Source: Gammaproteobacteria bacterium (GTDB taxonomy: Bacteria > Pseudomonadota > Gammaproteobacteria > Steroidobacterales > PWYM01). From it: a stretch of 32,406 nt of DNA. Where the stretch lies: positions 1 to 32,406 of the forward strand of contig PWYM01000165.1 in the NCBI GenBank assembly GCA_003567855.1, given 5' to 3'. This document shows positions 8,379 to 17,759 of this stretch, piece by piece. Within the stretch, counting starts at the first letter, position 1. Every line of letters starts with the position of its first letter. Both the position numbers and the translations under genes were made by a program. The notes beneath the pieces were generated by a model that did no database searches, was not told the origin of the DNA, and saw only the letters and a program-made list of their open reading frames with translations.

Positions 8379-9010
8379 CCGCGCTGCCCCGCGATGCGCG
8401 TGAAGTCGCGGGCGATGGTCGCCGGATCGTGCGGCATGCCGAACACCGCGGCGAGGCGCCCCTGCGGGTCGACCAGGAACACCGCGCTGGTGTGGTCGAC
8501 GTCGTAGTCGCCGTGTTCGTCGCGCTGGCTGCGCAGCACCGCGATGCCCATCTCCTGCGTCAGCCGGTCGATGCCTTCGCGGTCACCGGTAATGCCGAGA
8601 AACGACGGATCGTAGTAGTCGATGTAGCCGGCGACGGTTTCGGGGTCGTCGCGTTCGGGGTCCACCGACACGAACACCACACCCGGCGCGTCGGCACCCT
8701 GCGAGGCGAGCGTGCCGCGCACCTGCGCGAGCTGCTGCAGTGTCATCGGGCAGATGTCGGGGCAGTGCGTGAACCCGAAGAACACGAGCTGCCATTCGCC
8801 GGTGAAGACCGATTCGTCGATGGTGCGGCCATGATGGTCGAGCAGCGAAAACGCCGGGACCGGACGCGGCTCGTTGAGCACCGTCGCCGAGACGTCGGCG
8901 AACGGGTCGTCGTCGCGCCCGGGGAGCGTCTGCTGGCCGAGCCAGAAACCGCCGGCTGCGGCGAGCACCGCGGCGATGATGATGATCAGTTGAGGGCCCT
9001 GGAGTTTCAT
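8375..9010 (-). CDS. SCO1/SenC-type copper/thioredoxin-fold protein
   Basis: From ATG at 9010: MKLQGPQLIIIIAAVLAAAGGFWLG...FFGFTHCPDICPMT...DYDVDHTSAVFLVDPQGR; CxxxC plus distal His as in SCO. Confidence 0.92.
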   Translation of the reverse strand: MKLQGPQLIIIIAAVLAAAGGFWLGQQTLPGRDDDPFADVSATVLNEPRPVPAFSLLDHHGRTIDESVFTGEWQLVFFGFTHCPDICPMTLQQLAQVRGTLASQGADAPGVVFVSVDPERDDPETVAGYIDYYDPSFLGITGDREGIDRLTQEMGIAVLRSQRDEHGDYDVDHTSAVFLVDPQGRLAAVFGMPHDPATIARDFTRIAGQRG

Positions 9011-9016
9011 CCGGCG

Positions 9017-9045
9017 ATTATCCCATACGGGCGTTGCAGTATCAT
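9017..9045. promoter_or_regulatory. Putative divergent promoter region between SCO (-) and prmB (+)
   Basis: Minus-strand GATAAT (9022..9017), 6 nt before the SCO ATG; plus-strand TATCAT (9040..9045); only 63 bp between the start codons. Confidence 0.4.
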
Positions 9046-9073
9046 CTGGGGTCGTCCATGCGAAGCCGCCACC

Positions 9074-9970
9074 TTGACCGAAGCGTGTTCCACCCGTGTC
9101 GAAGACGCCATCGACGCCGCCGCGGCGCGGCTGGCTGGCGCCGGCGTGCATTTCGGCCATGGGGCCGATGACGCGTACGGCGACGCGATCATGCTGCTCG
9201 CCGGTGCGAGCGGGCTCGCGCTCGACGCGCTGATGGGCGACGCCGGGCGCGCGCTCGACGCGGCGACCCTCGAGCGCCTCGATGCCCTCGTCGACGTGCG
9301 CATCCGCACGCGGCGTCCGGCGGCGTACCTCATCGGCCGGGCCTGGTTTGCCGGCCTCGAGTTCGAGGTCGACGAGAGCGTACTCGTGCCGCGCTCACCG
9401 CTCGCGGAGTTTCTCGCCGACGGCGGCTCGCCGTGGCTCGACCCCGAGGCGGTCACGCGCGTGCTGGACCTCGGCACCGGTTCGGGTTGCATCGCCGTCG
9501 CCGCTGCACTTGCGTTCCCGAATGCCCGCGTCGACGCCGCCGACGTGTGTCCGCGCGCGCTTGCGCTCGCGGCGCGCAACATCGCCCGTCACGTCCCGGA
9601 CGGCCGCGCGCGCGCGGTTCGGTCCGACCACTTCGACGGGCTCGCAGGCGAACGCTACGACCTGATCGTGTCGAACCCCCCCTACGTGCCCGAAGCGCGC
9701 GTCGACGCGCTGCCGCCGGAATACCGCCACGAACCGCGCTTGGGCCTCGCCGCGGGCGCCGATGGGCTGGATTCGGTCCGGGCGATCCTTCATGATGCCG
9801 CGGCTCACCTTCGCCCCGGGGGCGTGCTCGTCGTCGAGGTGGGCGAGAGCGACGAGGCGGTCGCGGAGGCGTTCCCGAAGCTGCCGTTCACGTGGCTCGA
9901 GTTCGAGCACGGCGGCGAGGGCGTGTTCCTGCTGACCCGGGAAGCGCTCGCGCCCGCACACGGCTGCTGA
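9074..9970 (+). CDS. prmB: Ribosomal protein uL3 N5-glutamine methyltransferase (50S L3 methylase)
   Basis: PrmB/HemK family: [14 protein letters not shown]...[45 protein letters not shown]. Best start is TTG at 9074; the upstream part of the 591-aa ORF overlaps the SCO/PCuAC genes and is not credible. Confidence 0.9.
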   Translation: MTEACSTRVEDAIDAAAARLAGAGVHFGHGADDAYGDAIMLLAGASGLALDALMGDAGRALDAATLERLDALVDVRIRTRRPAAYLIGRAWFAGLEFEVDESVLVPRSPLAEFLADGGSPWLDPEAVTRVLDLGTGSGCIAVAAALAFPNARVDAADVCPRALALAARNIARHVPDGRARAVRSDHFDGLAGERYDLIVSNPPYVPEARVDALPPEYRHEPRLGLAAGADGLDSVRAILHDAAAHLRPGGVLVVEVGESDEAVAEAFPKLPFTWLEFEHGGEGVFLLTREALAPAHGC

Positions 9971-9987
9971 GGAACGATACCAGGCAC

Positions 9988-11094
9988 ATGTCCGGCAACA
10001 CTTTCGGCAGGCTGTTTACCCTCACCACGTTCGGCGAGAGCCACGGGCCGGCGCTCGGCGCGATCGTCGACGGCTGCCCGCCCGGCCTCGAGCTCGACGA
10101 GGCGCGCATCCAGGCCGACCTCGAGCGCCGCCGCCCGGGACGCTCGCGCCACGTCACGCAGCGCCGCGAACCGGATCGCGTGCGCATCCTTTCCGGCGTG
10201 TTCGAAGGCGTGACCACCGGCACGCCGATCGGCCTGCTCGTCGAAAACGCCGACCAGCGTTCGCGCGACTACGAGAAGATCCGCGACCGCTTCCGTCCCG
10301 GTCATGCCGACTACACCTACCTGCACAAGTACGGCCTGCGTGACCATCGCGGCGGCGGACGGGCCTCGGCGCGCGAGACGGTGATGCGCGTCGCTGCCGG
10401 CGCGATTGCCCGCCACTACCTGGCGACGCGCCTCGGCGTGCGCATCCGCGGCTACCTGTCGCAGCTCGGCTCCATCACGCTCGCCGCCGAAGATCTCGAC
10501 GCGGTAGACGACAACCCGTTCTTCTGCGCCGAGCCCGCGAAGCTCGAGATGCTCGACGCGTTCATGACCGAGCTGCGCCGCGACGGCGACTCCATAGGCG
10601 CGCGCATCACGGTGGTCGCCAGCGGCGTGCCGGTCGGGCTCGGCGAGCCCGTGTTCGACAAGCTCGACGCCGACATCGCCCACGCGATGATGGGCATCAA
10701 CGCCGTCAAGGGCGTGGAGATCGGCGACGGGTTCGCGTGCATCGCGAGCCGCGGCTCGGAGTTCCGCGACGAGCTCACGCCCGACGGTTTCGTGAAGAAT
10801 GCGTCGGGCGGCACGCTCGGCGGCATTTCTTCGGGGCAGGACATCGTCGTCAGCATCGCGCTCAAGCCCACGTCGAGCATCACGCGCAGCGGACGCACCG
10901 TCGACGCGGCCGGAGAGGCGGTCGACATCCGCACCACCGGGCGTCACGACCCGTGCGTGGGCCTGCGCGCGACGCCGATCGCCGAGGCGATGCTCGCGCT
11001 GACGCTGATGGACCACTGGCTCCGCCACCGCGGGCAGAACGCCGATGTCGAATCATCGGCCGCCCGCATCCCCGGCCGCGCCGACGGGCGCTGA
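9988..11094 (+). CDS. aroC: Chorismate synthase
   Basis: [33 protein letters not shown]...[29 protein letters not shown]. Confidence 0.97.
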   Translation: MSGNTFGRLFTLTTFGESHGPALGAIVDGCPPGLELDEARIQADLERRRPGRSRHVTQRREPDRVRILSGVFEGVTTGTPIGLLVENADQRSRDYEKIRDRFRPGHADYTYLHKYGLRDHRGGGRASARETVMRVAAGAIARHYLATRLGVRIRGYLSQLGSITLAAEDLDAVDDNPFFCAEPAKLEMLDAFMTELRRDGDSIGARITVVASGVPVGLGEPVFDKLDADIAHAMMGINAVKGVEIGDGFACIASRGSEFRDELTPDGFVKNASGGTLGGISSGQDIVVSIALKPTSSITRSGRTVDAAGEAVDIRTTGRHDPCVGLRATPIAEAMLALTLMDHWLRHRGQNADVESSAARIPGRADGR

Positions 11095-11137
11095 GGCCGG
11101 ATGACACCCACCACGGATTTCCCGAGGAAGTATTGAT

Positions 11138-12157
11138 ATGAAGAAAATCAACGTCGCTGTCGTCGGCGCGACCGGCCTGGTCGGCGAGACGATCATGAGC
11201 ATCCTCGAGCAGCGCAAGTTCCCCGTCGACACGCTGTACCCGCTCGCGAGCAGCCGCTCGGCGGGCAGCAAGGTGCGTTTCCGCGGCAAGGAGCACGTCG
11301 TCGAGGATCTTGCCGATTTCGACTTCTCGCAGGTGCAGATCGGGCTGTTCTCGGCCGGGGGTTCGGTATCGGCCGAGCATGCGCCGCGTGCGGCCGCCGC
11401 CGGCTGCGTCGTCATCGACAACACCTCGCACTTCCGCTACGACGACGACATCCCGCTGGTCGTGCCCGAGTGCAACGCCGCGCGCATCGCCGACCACACG
11501 ACGCGCGGCATCATCGCCAACCCCAACTGCTCGACGATCCAGATGCTCGTCGCGCTCAAGCCGCTGCACGACGCCGCGCACATCGAGCGCATCAACGTCG
11601 CGACCTACCAGTCGGTATCGGGTGCCGGGCGCAGCGCCGTCGAGGCGCTCGCGCGCCAGACCGGCGAGCTGCTCAATGGCCGCCCGGTCGAGCTCGAGGG
11701 CGCGGCCAAGCAGATCGCCTTCAACGCGCTGCCCCACATCGACGTCTTCCAGGACAACGGCTACACCAAGGAGGAAATGAAGATGGTCTGGGAGACGCGC
11801 AAGATCTTCGAAGACCCCGAGATCATGGTGAACCCGACGGCGGTGCGCGTCCCGGTGTTCTATTCGCATTCCGAGGCGGTGCACATCGAAACCCGCCGCA
11901 AGCTCGGCGCCGACGAGGCGCGGGCGCTGCTGGAAAAGGCGCCCGGGGTGTCGGTGCTCGACAGCCGCGAGACCGGCGGATATCCCACGGCCGTGACCGA
12001 AGGTGTGAACCATGACGCCGTCTGGGTCGGCCGGATCCGCGAAGATATCAGTCATCCGCGCGGGCTCGACCTGTGGGTGGTGTCCGACAACATCCGCAAG
12101 GGCGCCGCGCTGAACAGCGTGCAAATTGCGGAAATATTGGTCGATAAGTACTTGTAA
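11138..12157 (+). CDS. asd: Aspartate-semialdehyde dehydrogenase
   Basis: MKKINVAVVGATGLVGETIMSILEQRKFPVDTLYPLASSRSAG...NPNCSTIQM...; full length. Confidence 0.97.
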   Translation: MKKINVAVVGATGLVGETIMSILEQRKFPVDTLYPLASSRSAGSKVRFRGKEHVVEDLADFDFSQVQIGLFSAGGSVSAEHAPRAAAAGCVVIDNTSHFRYDDDIPLVVPECNAARIADHTTRGIIANPNCSTIQMLVALKPLHDAAHIERINVATYQSVSGAGRSAVEALARQTGELLNGRPVELEGAAKQIAFNALPHIDVFQDNGYTKEEMKMVWETRKIFEDPEIMVNPTAVRVPVFYSHSEAVHIETRRKLGADEARALLEKAPGVSVLDSRETGGYPTAVTEGVNHDAVWVGRIREDISHPRGLDLWVVSDNIRKGAALNSVQIAEILVDKYL

Positions 12158-12165
12158 GTTATAGT
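12137..12165 (+). promoter_or_regulatory. Putative sigma70-type promoter for fimV (TTGGTC-N17-TATAGT)
   Basis: AT-rich patch over the asd stop codon: ttggtc at 12137..12142, 17-nt spacer, tatagt at 12160..12165. Confidence 0.35.
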
Positions 12166-12198
12166 GCGGCCGGTCAATCGTACATAATGTGGCGGGGG

Positions 12199-12218
12199 TG
12201 CCGGCGTAGGGGCCGGCA
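12199..12218 (+). other. Stem-loop in fimV 5' leader (TGCCGGC - GTAGGG - GCCGGCA)
   Basis: Perfect 7-bp inverted repeat with 6-nt loop; no following T-run. Confidence 0.4.
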
Positions 12219-12276
12219 GTACGGGGACGATCCGCTTCACGGCGCGGGTCGCGCGGTCAGCTCGGTGGGAGTTTGG

Positions 12277-15200
12277 ATGACACGTCTACTGGCCTCTTGG
12301 AGTCTGGCCGCGCTGCTGGTGTTGCCGCAGGGTGCACTGGCGCTGGGTCTGGGCAGCGTAGAGCTGCGTTCCGCGCTCAATCAGCCGCTGCAGGCGGAAA
12401 TCCCGCTCACCGACATCTCGGCCGAAGAGCTGGCGTCGGTGCGCGTGCGCGCCGCCTCGCTGGAAGCCTTCGAGCGCTACGGCCTCGAGCGCACGGCGCT
12501 GATCAGTGACCTGAGCTTCGACGTCACGCGCGACGACGCCGGTCGTCCGATCGTTCGGGTGCGCTCGTCGCGCCCTGTGCGCGAACCCTTCCTGACCTTC
12601 CTCGTCGAGGCGACGTGGAACCGCGGGCGGCTGCTGCGCGAGTACACCGTGCTGCTCGACCCGCCCGACTTCATGCCCGAACCCGAGCGTGCCGAACCGG
12701 TCGCCGCGCCGCGCACCGGCACCGGGCAGGACGAGCGCGCCGGCCGCGTCGCGCCGCGCGCCGCCCCCGAACCCGAAACCCGTCCGGCCCCGCGTGAAAC
12801 CGCGCCGCCGCCGCGTCGCCGTGCCGACGACGGCCTCTACGTAGTGCAGCGCAACGAGACCCTGTGGGGCGTCGCCCAGGCGGTGCGCCCGGAGCAGGGG
12901 CTGACCACCAACCAGATCATGGTCGCGCTCTTCGAGGCCAACCCGGACGCGTTCGACGGCAACATCAACCGCCTGCGCGCCGGGGCCGAGCTGCGCGTGC
13001 CATCGGCCGACCAGATACGCGCCACCAGTGCCGGCGAGGCCACCGCGGCCGTGCAGCGCCAGCACGAGGCCTGGCGCGATGCGCCGCCGGCGACAGCGGC
13101 CGCGCGCGAGGAGCGCCTGCGGCTCGTGCCGCCCGACGAAGCCCCGGCCGCCGACGCGGCGCCGACCCGCGAGCCGCGTGAACGCACCGACCCGGCCGCG
13201 ACCGCGCGCGTGCGCGAGCTCGAGCGCGAATCCGGCGAGCTGCGCGACGAGGTCTCGACGCTGGCCTCGGAACTCGACGACACCCGCCGCCTGCTCGAGC
13301 TGCGCGACGAGGAGATGGCCGCGCTGCGTGAGCAACTGCAGGCGCTGCAGGCGGCCTCGCCCGACGCGCCACCGGTGGAAGACGCCCCCGACGCGGTGCC
13401 CGGCGTGGACCTCGAACGCGACGAGATCTTCGTCGACGACGAACCCCGCGAAGACGACGACCCGGCGGTCGCCGCCACCGATCCGGCGCCGACCCCCACG
13501 GAGCCGGTGACCGAACCCGAACCGGCGGCGCCGACGGCCACCGACCCGGCGCCGGTCGTGACCACGCCGACGCTGGCCGAACGCGCACTGGGCTGGCTCG
13601 CCGCGCCGGCACTGTGGATTGCACTCGGCCTCCTGGTCGTCGCTGCCGCGGGCCTGCTGTGGGTGCGCCGCCGGCGCCAGGCCGCTGTCGCCGATGACTG
13701 GGACGCGCTTGCCGATGATGTCGACGACGCCGGCGCGGATGTCGCCGCCGACGCAGACCTGCCGACCGCCGAAACCGCCCGCGACGGGCGCGCAGGCGCA
13801 GCCGCGGGTGGCGCGGCCGCCGGCGCTGGCGCTGCTGCAGCCGCCGCGTCCGGCATCGCGGCCACGCGTCACGACGCGCCGGACGCAGCCGAAGTGGGTC
13901 GCAGCGCAGCGGGCGGCGTCGTCGCCGCCGAGGTCGACGAGGGCGACCCGCTGGCCGAGGCCGATTTCCACATGGCGTACGGCCTGTACGACCAGGCCGC
14001 CGACCTGCTGGCCGATGCTGTCGCCGATCATCCCGAGCGCTCCGACCTGCGACTGAAGCTCGCCGAGGTGTACTTCGTCTGGGGCAACCAGGAAGGTTTC
14101 GTCGACGCCGCGCGGGCGCTGCGCGAGCACGTCGGCGACGGCGCCGAGTGGGACAAGGTCATGATCATGGGCAAGCAGCTTTGCCCGGATGACCCGCTGT
14201 TCGAAGGCCAGACCGCCGCCGGCGACATCGACGTCGAGATCGGCGACACCGGCGACAGCAGCATCCTCGAACTCGACTTCGACCTCGACACGAAAGCCGA
14301 CGCCGGTGACGACGCCGGTGACGACGCCACCGGCGACGTCGACTTCGCATTCGGCGACGAGTCCGGCGATGACGACGCGCGTGCCGCCGACGAGTTCACG
14401 CTCGGCATCGGGTCGCAGACCGCGACCAACATCGAGCGCAGTCTCACCGCCGGCGCAGATGACGACGAGGACGCCGCCACCGCCGAACGCCCGGCGATGC
14501 GCGACGCCGACGCACCGACAATGGAAAGCCCCGCGCTGCACGGCGACGCGGATGATGACGACGGCGCCGACAGTCCCACCGTCGAGCGCAGCGCACTCGA
14601 CGCGGACGACTGGGACGACGCCTCCACGATGGAAACCCCGACCATCGAGTCACCGCGCCCGGGCGGCTTCGACACCACTGACGACGACGAGTCGCTCGCC
14701 GCGACGCAGGAGTCGCAGACGCTGCGTACCCCGGCACCGACCGCCGGCGAAGCCGCGTCGTCAGAGTCCGAAGGCGAGTACACCGCGGAGATCGACCTCG
14801 ACGACCTCGGCCTCGACCTCGAAGGCCTCGAGTCCGAACTCGACGGCCCTGACGACTTTGGCAGCGGTGACGCGGACGGCGTCGCCGCCGGCCTGGACGT
14901 GTCGGCGGCCGACCAGTGGTCCGGAGACGTCGACGCGGAAGACGCCGACGGCGCCGGTGACACGCGCAGTCAGCCGCGCCCGTCGTTCGCGGACCCTCAG
15001 GGCGACTTCGATGCCGCCGATGCCGGCCTTGATGACCGCCTTGATGACCACCAGGATGACGATACCCGCGACCAGCCGCGCCCGGCGGGATTTGGCGCGG
15101 CTGACGCCGACGACGACAGCCACGCGGCCACCGAGGTCGGCGACGACCCGTTCGCCGCCACCGGCTCCAACGTGGATACATCGGAGACCGACACCGGCAT

Positions 15201-15996
15201 CAGCGACCCGTTCGCCGCGGCGGGTGGGGACAGCAGTCCCGACGACGAGTTCGACGACCTGCTCGAAAGCGCGCTCGACGGTGGCGATGACGCCACGCGG
15301 CGTCATGAGGCCGGCGCCGACCCGCTCGGTGAGAGCACCACGCGCCGCCAGCGCGTGCCTGATACCGGCGGCGGCGACGACAACCTGCTGTCGGCCACCG
15401 GCGTGACGCAGGTGCTCGACGAACGCATGTTCGACACGCAGCGCAGCGAGCGCGTGCTCGGCGACGACGAGGCGACGAAGCTGTCACCGTCGCTCAGCGA
15501 CTCGGGCCTGCGCCGCTCGTTTGAAGACGATGCCGAGAGTACCGCCCGCGTGCAGGTCCTCGGCGACGACGCCGGCGATGCCGGCGGTGCCGACGCGCAC
15601 GACCCCGACTCGACGTCGCGGCTGCAGAACCTGTCGGATCTCGACTTCGACCTCGGCGATGAAGGCGACACGGCGGGTGGCGACACCGTGGAGCAGCCCC
15701 GCGCGCAGCCCGAGGTCGATGACGAGTTCGCCAGCGCACTGTTCGGCGATGGCGTAACCGGCGTGGACCTGGACATCGGTACCGAGACCGACGTCGGTGG
15801 AGACGCCATGGGCAACGGCCGCGACGGCGAACCCGAGACCATGACCGAGGTCGGCACCAAGCTCGATCTCGCGCGCGCGTACATCGACATGGGCGACCCG
15901 GACGGCGCCCGCAGCATCCTCGACGAGGTGCTCGACGAGGGCGACCAGGCGCAACGCCAGGAAGCGCGCCAGCTCATCGACTCGTTGTCGGCCTGA
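12277..15996 (+). CDS. fimV: FimV/HubP-type polar landmark / type IV pilus protein
   Basis: From ATG at 12277: MTRLLASWSLAALLVLPQGALALGLGSVELRSALNQPLQAEIPL; LysM DGLYVVQRNETLWGVAQAVRP; TM WLAAPALWIALGLLVVAAAGLLWV; long Asp-rich region; conserved C-terminus EVGTKLDLARAYIDMGDPDGARSILDEVLDEGDQAQRQEARQLIDSL; upstream of truA as in other gammaproteobacteria. Confidence 0.95.
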   Translation: MTRLLASWSLAALLVLPQGALALGLGSVELRSALNQPLQAEIPLTDISAEELASVRVRAASLEAFERYGLERTALISDLSFDVTRDDAGRPIVRVRSSRPVREPFLTFLVEATWNRGRLLREYTVLLDPPDFMPEPERAEPVAAPRTGTGQDERAGRVAPRAAPEPETRPAPRETAPPPRRRADDGLYVVQRNETLWGVAQAVRPEQGLTTNQIMVALFEANPDAFDGNINRLRAGAELRVPSADQIRATSAGEATAAVQRQHEAWRDAPPATAAAREERLRLVPPDEAPAADAAPTREPRERTDPAATARVRELERESGELRDEVSTLASELDDTRRLLELRDEEMAALREQLQALQAASPDAPPVEDAPDAVPGVDLERDEIFVDDEPREDDDPAVAATDPAPTPTEPVTEPEPAAPTATDPAPVVTTPTLAERALGWLAAPALWIALGLLVVAAAGLLWVRRRRQAAVADDWDALADDVDDAGADVAADADLPTAETARDGRAGAAAGGAAAGAGAAAAAASGIAATRHDAPDAAEVGRSAAGGVVAAEVDEGDPLAEADFHMAYGLYDQAADLLADAVADHPERSDLRLKLAEVYFVWGNQEGFVDAARALREHVGDGAEWDKVMIMGKQLCPDDPLFEGQTAAGDIDVEIGDTGDSSILELDFDLDTKADAGDDAGDDATGDVDFAFGDESGDDDARAADEFTLGIGSQTATNIERSLTAGADDDEDAATAERPAMRDADAPTMESPALHGDADDDDGADSPTVERSALDADDWDDASTMETPTIESPRPGGFDTTDDDESLAATQESQTLRTPAPTAGEAASSESEGEYTAEIDLDDLGLDLEGLESELDGPDDFGSGDADGVAAGLDVSAADQWSGDVDAEDADGAGDTRSQPRPSFADPQGDFDAADAGLDDRLDDHQDDDTRDQPRPAGFGAADADDDSHAATEVGDDPFAATGSNVDTSETDTGISDPFAAAGGDSSPDDEFDDLLESALDGGDDATRRHEAGADPLGESTTRRQRVPDTGGGDDNLLSATGVTQVLDERMFDTQRSERVLGDDEATKLSPSLSDSGLRRSFEDDAESTARVQVLGDDAGDAGGADAHDPDSTSRLQNLSDLDFDLGDEGDTAGGDTVEQPRAQPEVDDEFASALFGDGVTGVDLDIGTETDVGGDAMGNGRDGEPETMTEVGTKLDLARAYIDMGDPDGARSILDEVLDEGDQAQRQEARQLIDSLSA
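14299..14322 (+). repeat. 12-bp in-frame tandem repeat GACGCCGGTGAC x2 within fimV
   Basis: gacgccggtgac gacgccggtgac gacgccaccggcgac, encoding DAGD DAGD DATGD. Confidence 0.75.
15028..15060 (+). repeat. Degenerate 12-bp in-frame tandem repeat within fimV (LDDR LDDH QDDD)
   Basis: cttgatgaccgc cttgatgaccac caggatgac. Confidence 0.7.
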
Positions 15997-16054
15997 GTCA
16001 CTACCGGTCTCCGTCACGGCGCGGCGTACGCCGCGTCGTGCCTGGCCTGCACCC

Positions 16055-16828
16055 ATGCGCATCGCACTAGGCGTCGAATACGAAGGTGGCGGCTTCCACG
16101 GCTGGCAGTCGCAGCGCGACGGCGGCGGCGTCCAGGATCACCTCGAGGCCGCGCTCGCGCGCGTTGCCGCGGACCCGGTCGCGGTCGTCGGCGCCGGCCG
16201 CACCGACGCCGGCGTACACGCAACGGCGCAGGTCGCGCACTTCGACACGGGCTCACGGCGCAGCCCGCGCTCGTGGGTACTCGGCGCGAACAGCCACCTG
16301 CCGCCGACCGCGAGCGTGCAGTGGGCGTGCGAGGTCGCGCCGGACTTCCATGCCCGCTACAGCGCGCTCTACCGGCGTTACCGCTACACGTTGCTGTGCC
16401 GCCCGGCGCGCTCGGCGCTGTACCGTGACCGCGCCTGGTGGCTGCACCAGCGGGTCGACCCGTCGCGGCTGGCAGCCGCCGCGAGCCTGCTCCTCGGCGA
16501 GCGCGACTTCAGCGCGTTCCGCGCCGCGGCCTGCCAGGCGAAGCGCCCGTGGCGCCACCTGCAGCGCGTCGCGGTGCGCGCGGACGGCGAATTCATCCAC
16601 CTCGAGTTCACCGCCAACGCATTCCTGCACCACATGGTGCGCAATGTCGTCGGCAGCCTCGTGCGTGTCGCGACCGGCGAGGCCGAACCCGGCTGGATCC
16701 GCGACGTATTGGCCTCCGGAGACCGCCGGCTCGCCGGCATGACCGCACCGGCGCAGGGCCTGACGCTGGTCGAGGTCGCCTACGCCGATCACTGGGGCGT
16801 GCCGCCGGCGGGTGCTTCCACGCGCTGA
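16055..16828 (+). CDS. truA: tRNA pseudouridine(38-40) synthase
   Basis: [20 protein letters not shown]...[22 protein letters not shown]...[18 protein letters not shown]. Confidence 0.96.
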   Translation: MRIALGVEYEGGGFHGWQSQRDGGGVQDHLEAALARVAADPVAVVGAGRTDAGVHATAQVAHFDTGSRRSPRSWVLGANSHLPPTASVQWACEVAPDFHARYSALYRRYRYTLLCRPARSALYRDRAWWLHQRVDPSRLAAAASLLLGERDFSAFRAAACQAKRPWRHLQRVAVRADGEFIHLEFTANAFLHHMVRNVVGSLVRVATGEAEPGWIRDVLASGDRRLAGMTAPAQGLTLVEVAYADHWGVPPAGASTR

Positions 16829-16868
16829 AGGCTTTATCATTTGCGCCCCACGCCAGCGCGGAGCCGAG

Positions 16869-17744
16869 ATGAACTGGTTCGACAAGATCATGCCCTCGCG
16901 CATCAAGACCCAGCACCGTTCGCGCACGGTGCCCGAAGGCGTGTGGGTGAACTGCCCGGCGTGCGGTGCGCACCTCTGGCGCCAGGAGCTCGAGCGCAAT
17001 CTCCACGTGTGCCCGAAGTGCAATCACCACATGCGCATCGGCGCGCGCGAACGCCTCGCGCAGTTCCTCGACCTCGACTCCGGCCGCGAGATCGGCGCCG
17101 AGCTCGAGCCGACCGATCCGCTGAAGTTCCGCGACAGCAAGAAATACCGCGATCGGCTCGTGCAGGCACAGAAGGCCACCGGCGAGCGCGACGCGCTGGT
17201 CGTGATGGCCGGCATGCTGAAGTCGATGCCGATCGTCGCCAGCGCGTTCGAGTTCCGGTTCATGGGTGGCTCGATGGGCTCGGTCGTCGGCGAGCGCTTC
17301 GTGCGCGGCGTCAACCACGCGATCGAGCAGGAATGCCCGGTCATCAATTTCTCGTCCAGCGGCGGGGCGCGTATGCAGGAGGCGCTGCTGTCGCTGCTGC
17401 AGATGGCCAAGACCGCGTCGGCGCTCAATGCGCTCGCACGCTCCGGCCAGCCGTTCATCTCGGTGCTCACCGACCCGACCACCGGCGGCGTATCGGCCAG
17501 CCTCGCGATGCTCGGTGACGTCAACGTCGCCGAGCCGAAGGCACTGATCGGCTTTGCCGGGCCGCGCGTCATCGAGCAGACGGTGCGCGAGACGCTGCCT
17601 GACGGCTTCCAGCGCAGCGAGTTCCTGCTCGATCACGGCGCGATCGACATGATCGTCGACCGGCGCAACATGCGCGACGAAGTCGCTGCACTGCTTGCGA
17701 AGTTCGCCGATCTGCCGGCGCCGGAACTGCCGGTAGTGGTCTGA
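16869..17744 (+). CDS. accD: Acetyl-CoA carboxylase carboxyltransferase subunit beta
   Basis: From ATG at 16869: [15 protein letters not shown]...[31 protein letters not shown] (zinc ribbon)...[10 protein letters not shown]. Confidence 0.97.
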   Translation: MNWFDKIMPSRIKTQHRSRTVPEGVWVNCPACGAHLWRQELERNLHVCPKCNHHMRIGARERLAQFLDLDSGREIGAELEPTDPLKFRDSKKYRDRLVQAQKATGERDALVVMAGMLKSMPIVASAFEFRFMGGSMGSVVGERFVRGVNHAIEQECPVINFSSSGGARMQEALLSLLQMAKTASALNALARSGQPFISVLTDPTTGGVSASLAMLGDVNVAEPKALIGFAGPRVIEQTVRETLPDGFQRSEFLLDHGAIDMIVDRRNMRDEVAALLAKFADLPAPELPVVV

Positions 17745-17759
17745 CGCGGCCGCCGACCC

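Noticed and set aside
8195-9073. N-terminal half of the 591-aa plus-strand ORF ahead of prmB
   Set aside because: Overlaps the SCO and PCuAC genes antisense; PrmB homology begins only at about 9074.
12286-14541. 751-aa minus-strand ORF antisense to fimV
   Set aside because: Arg/Gly/Val/His-rich low-complexity translation, typical of antisense frames in GC-rich DNA; the sense strand is an unambiguous FimV.
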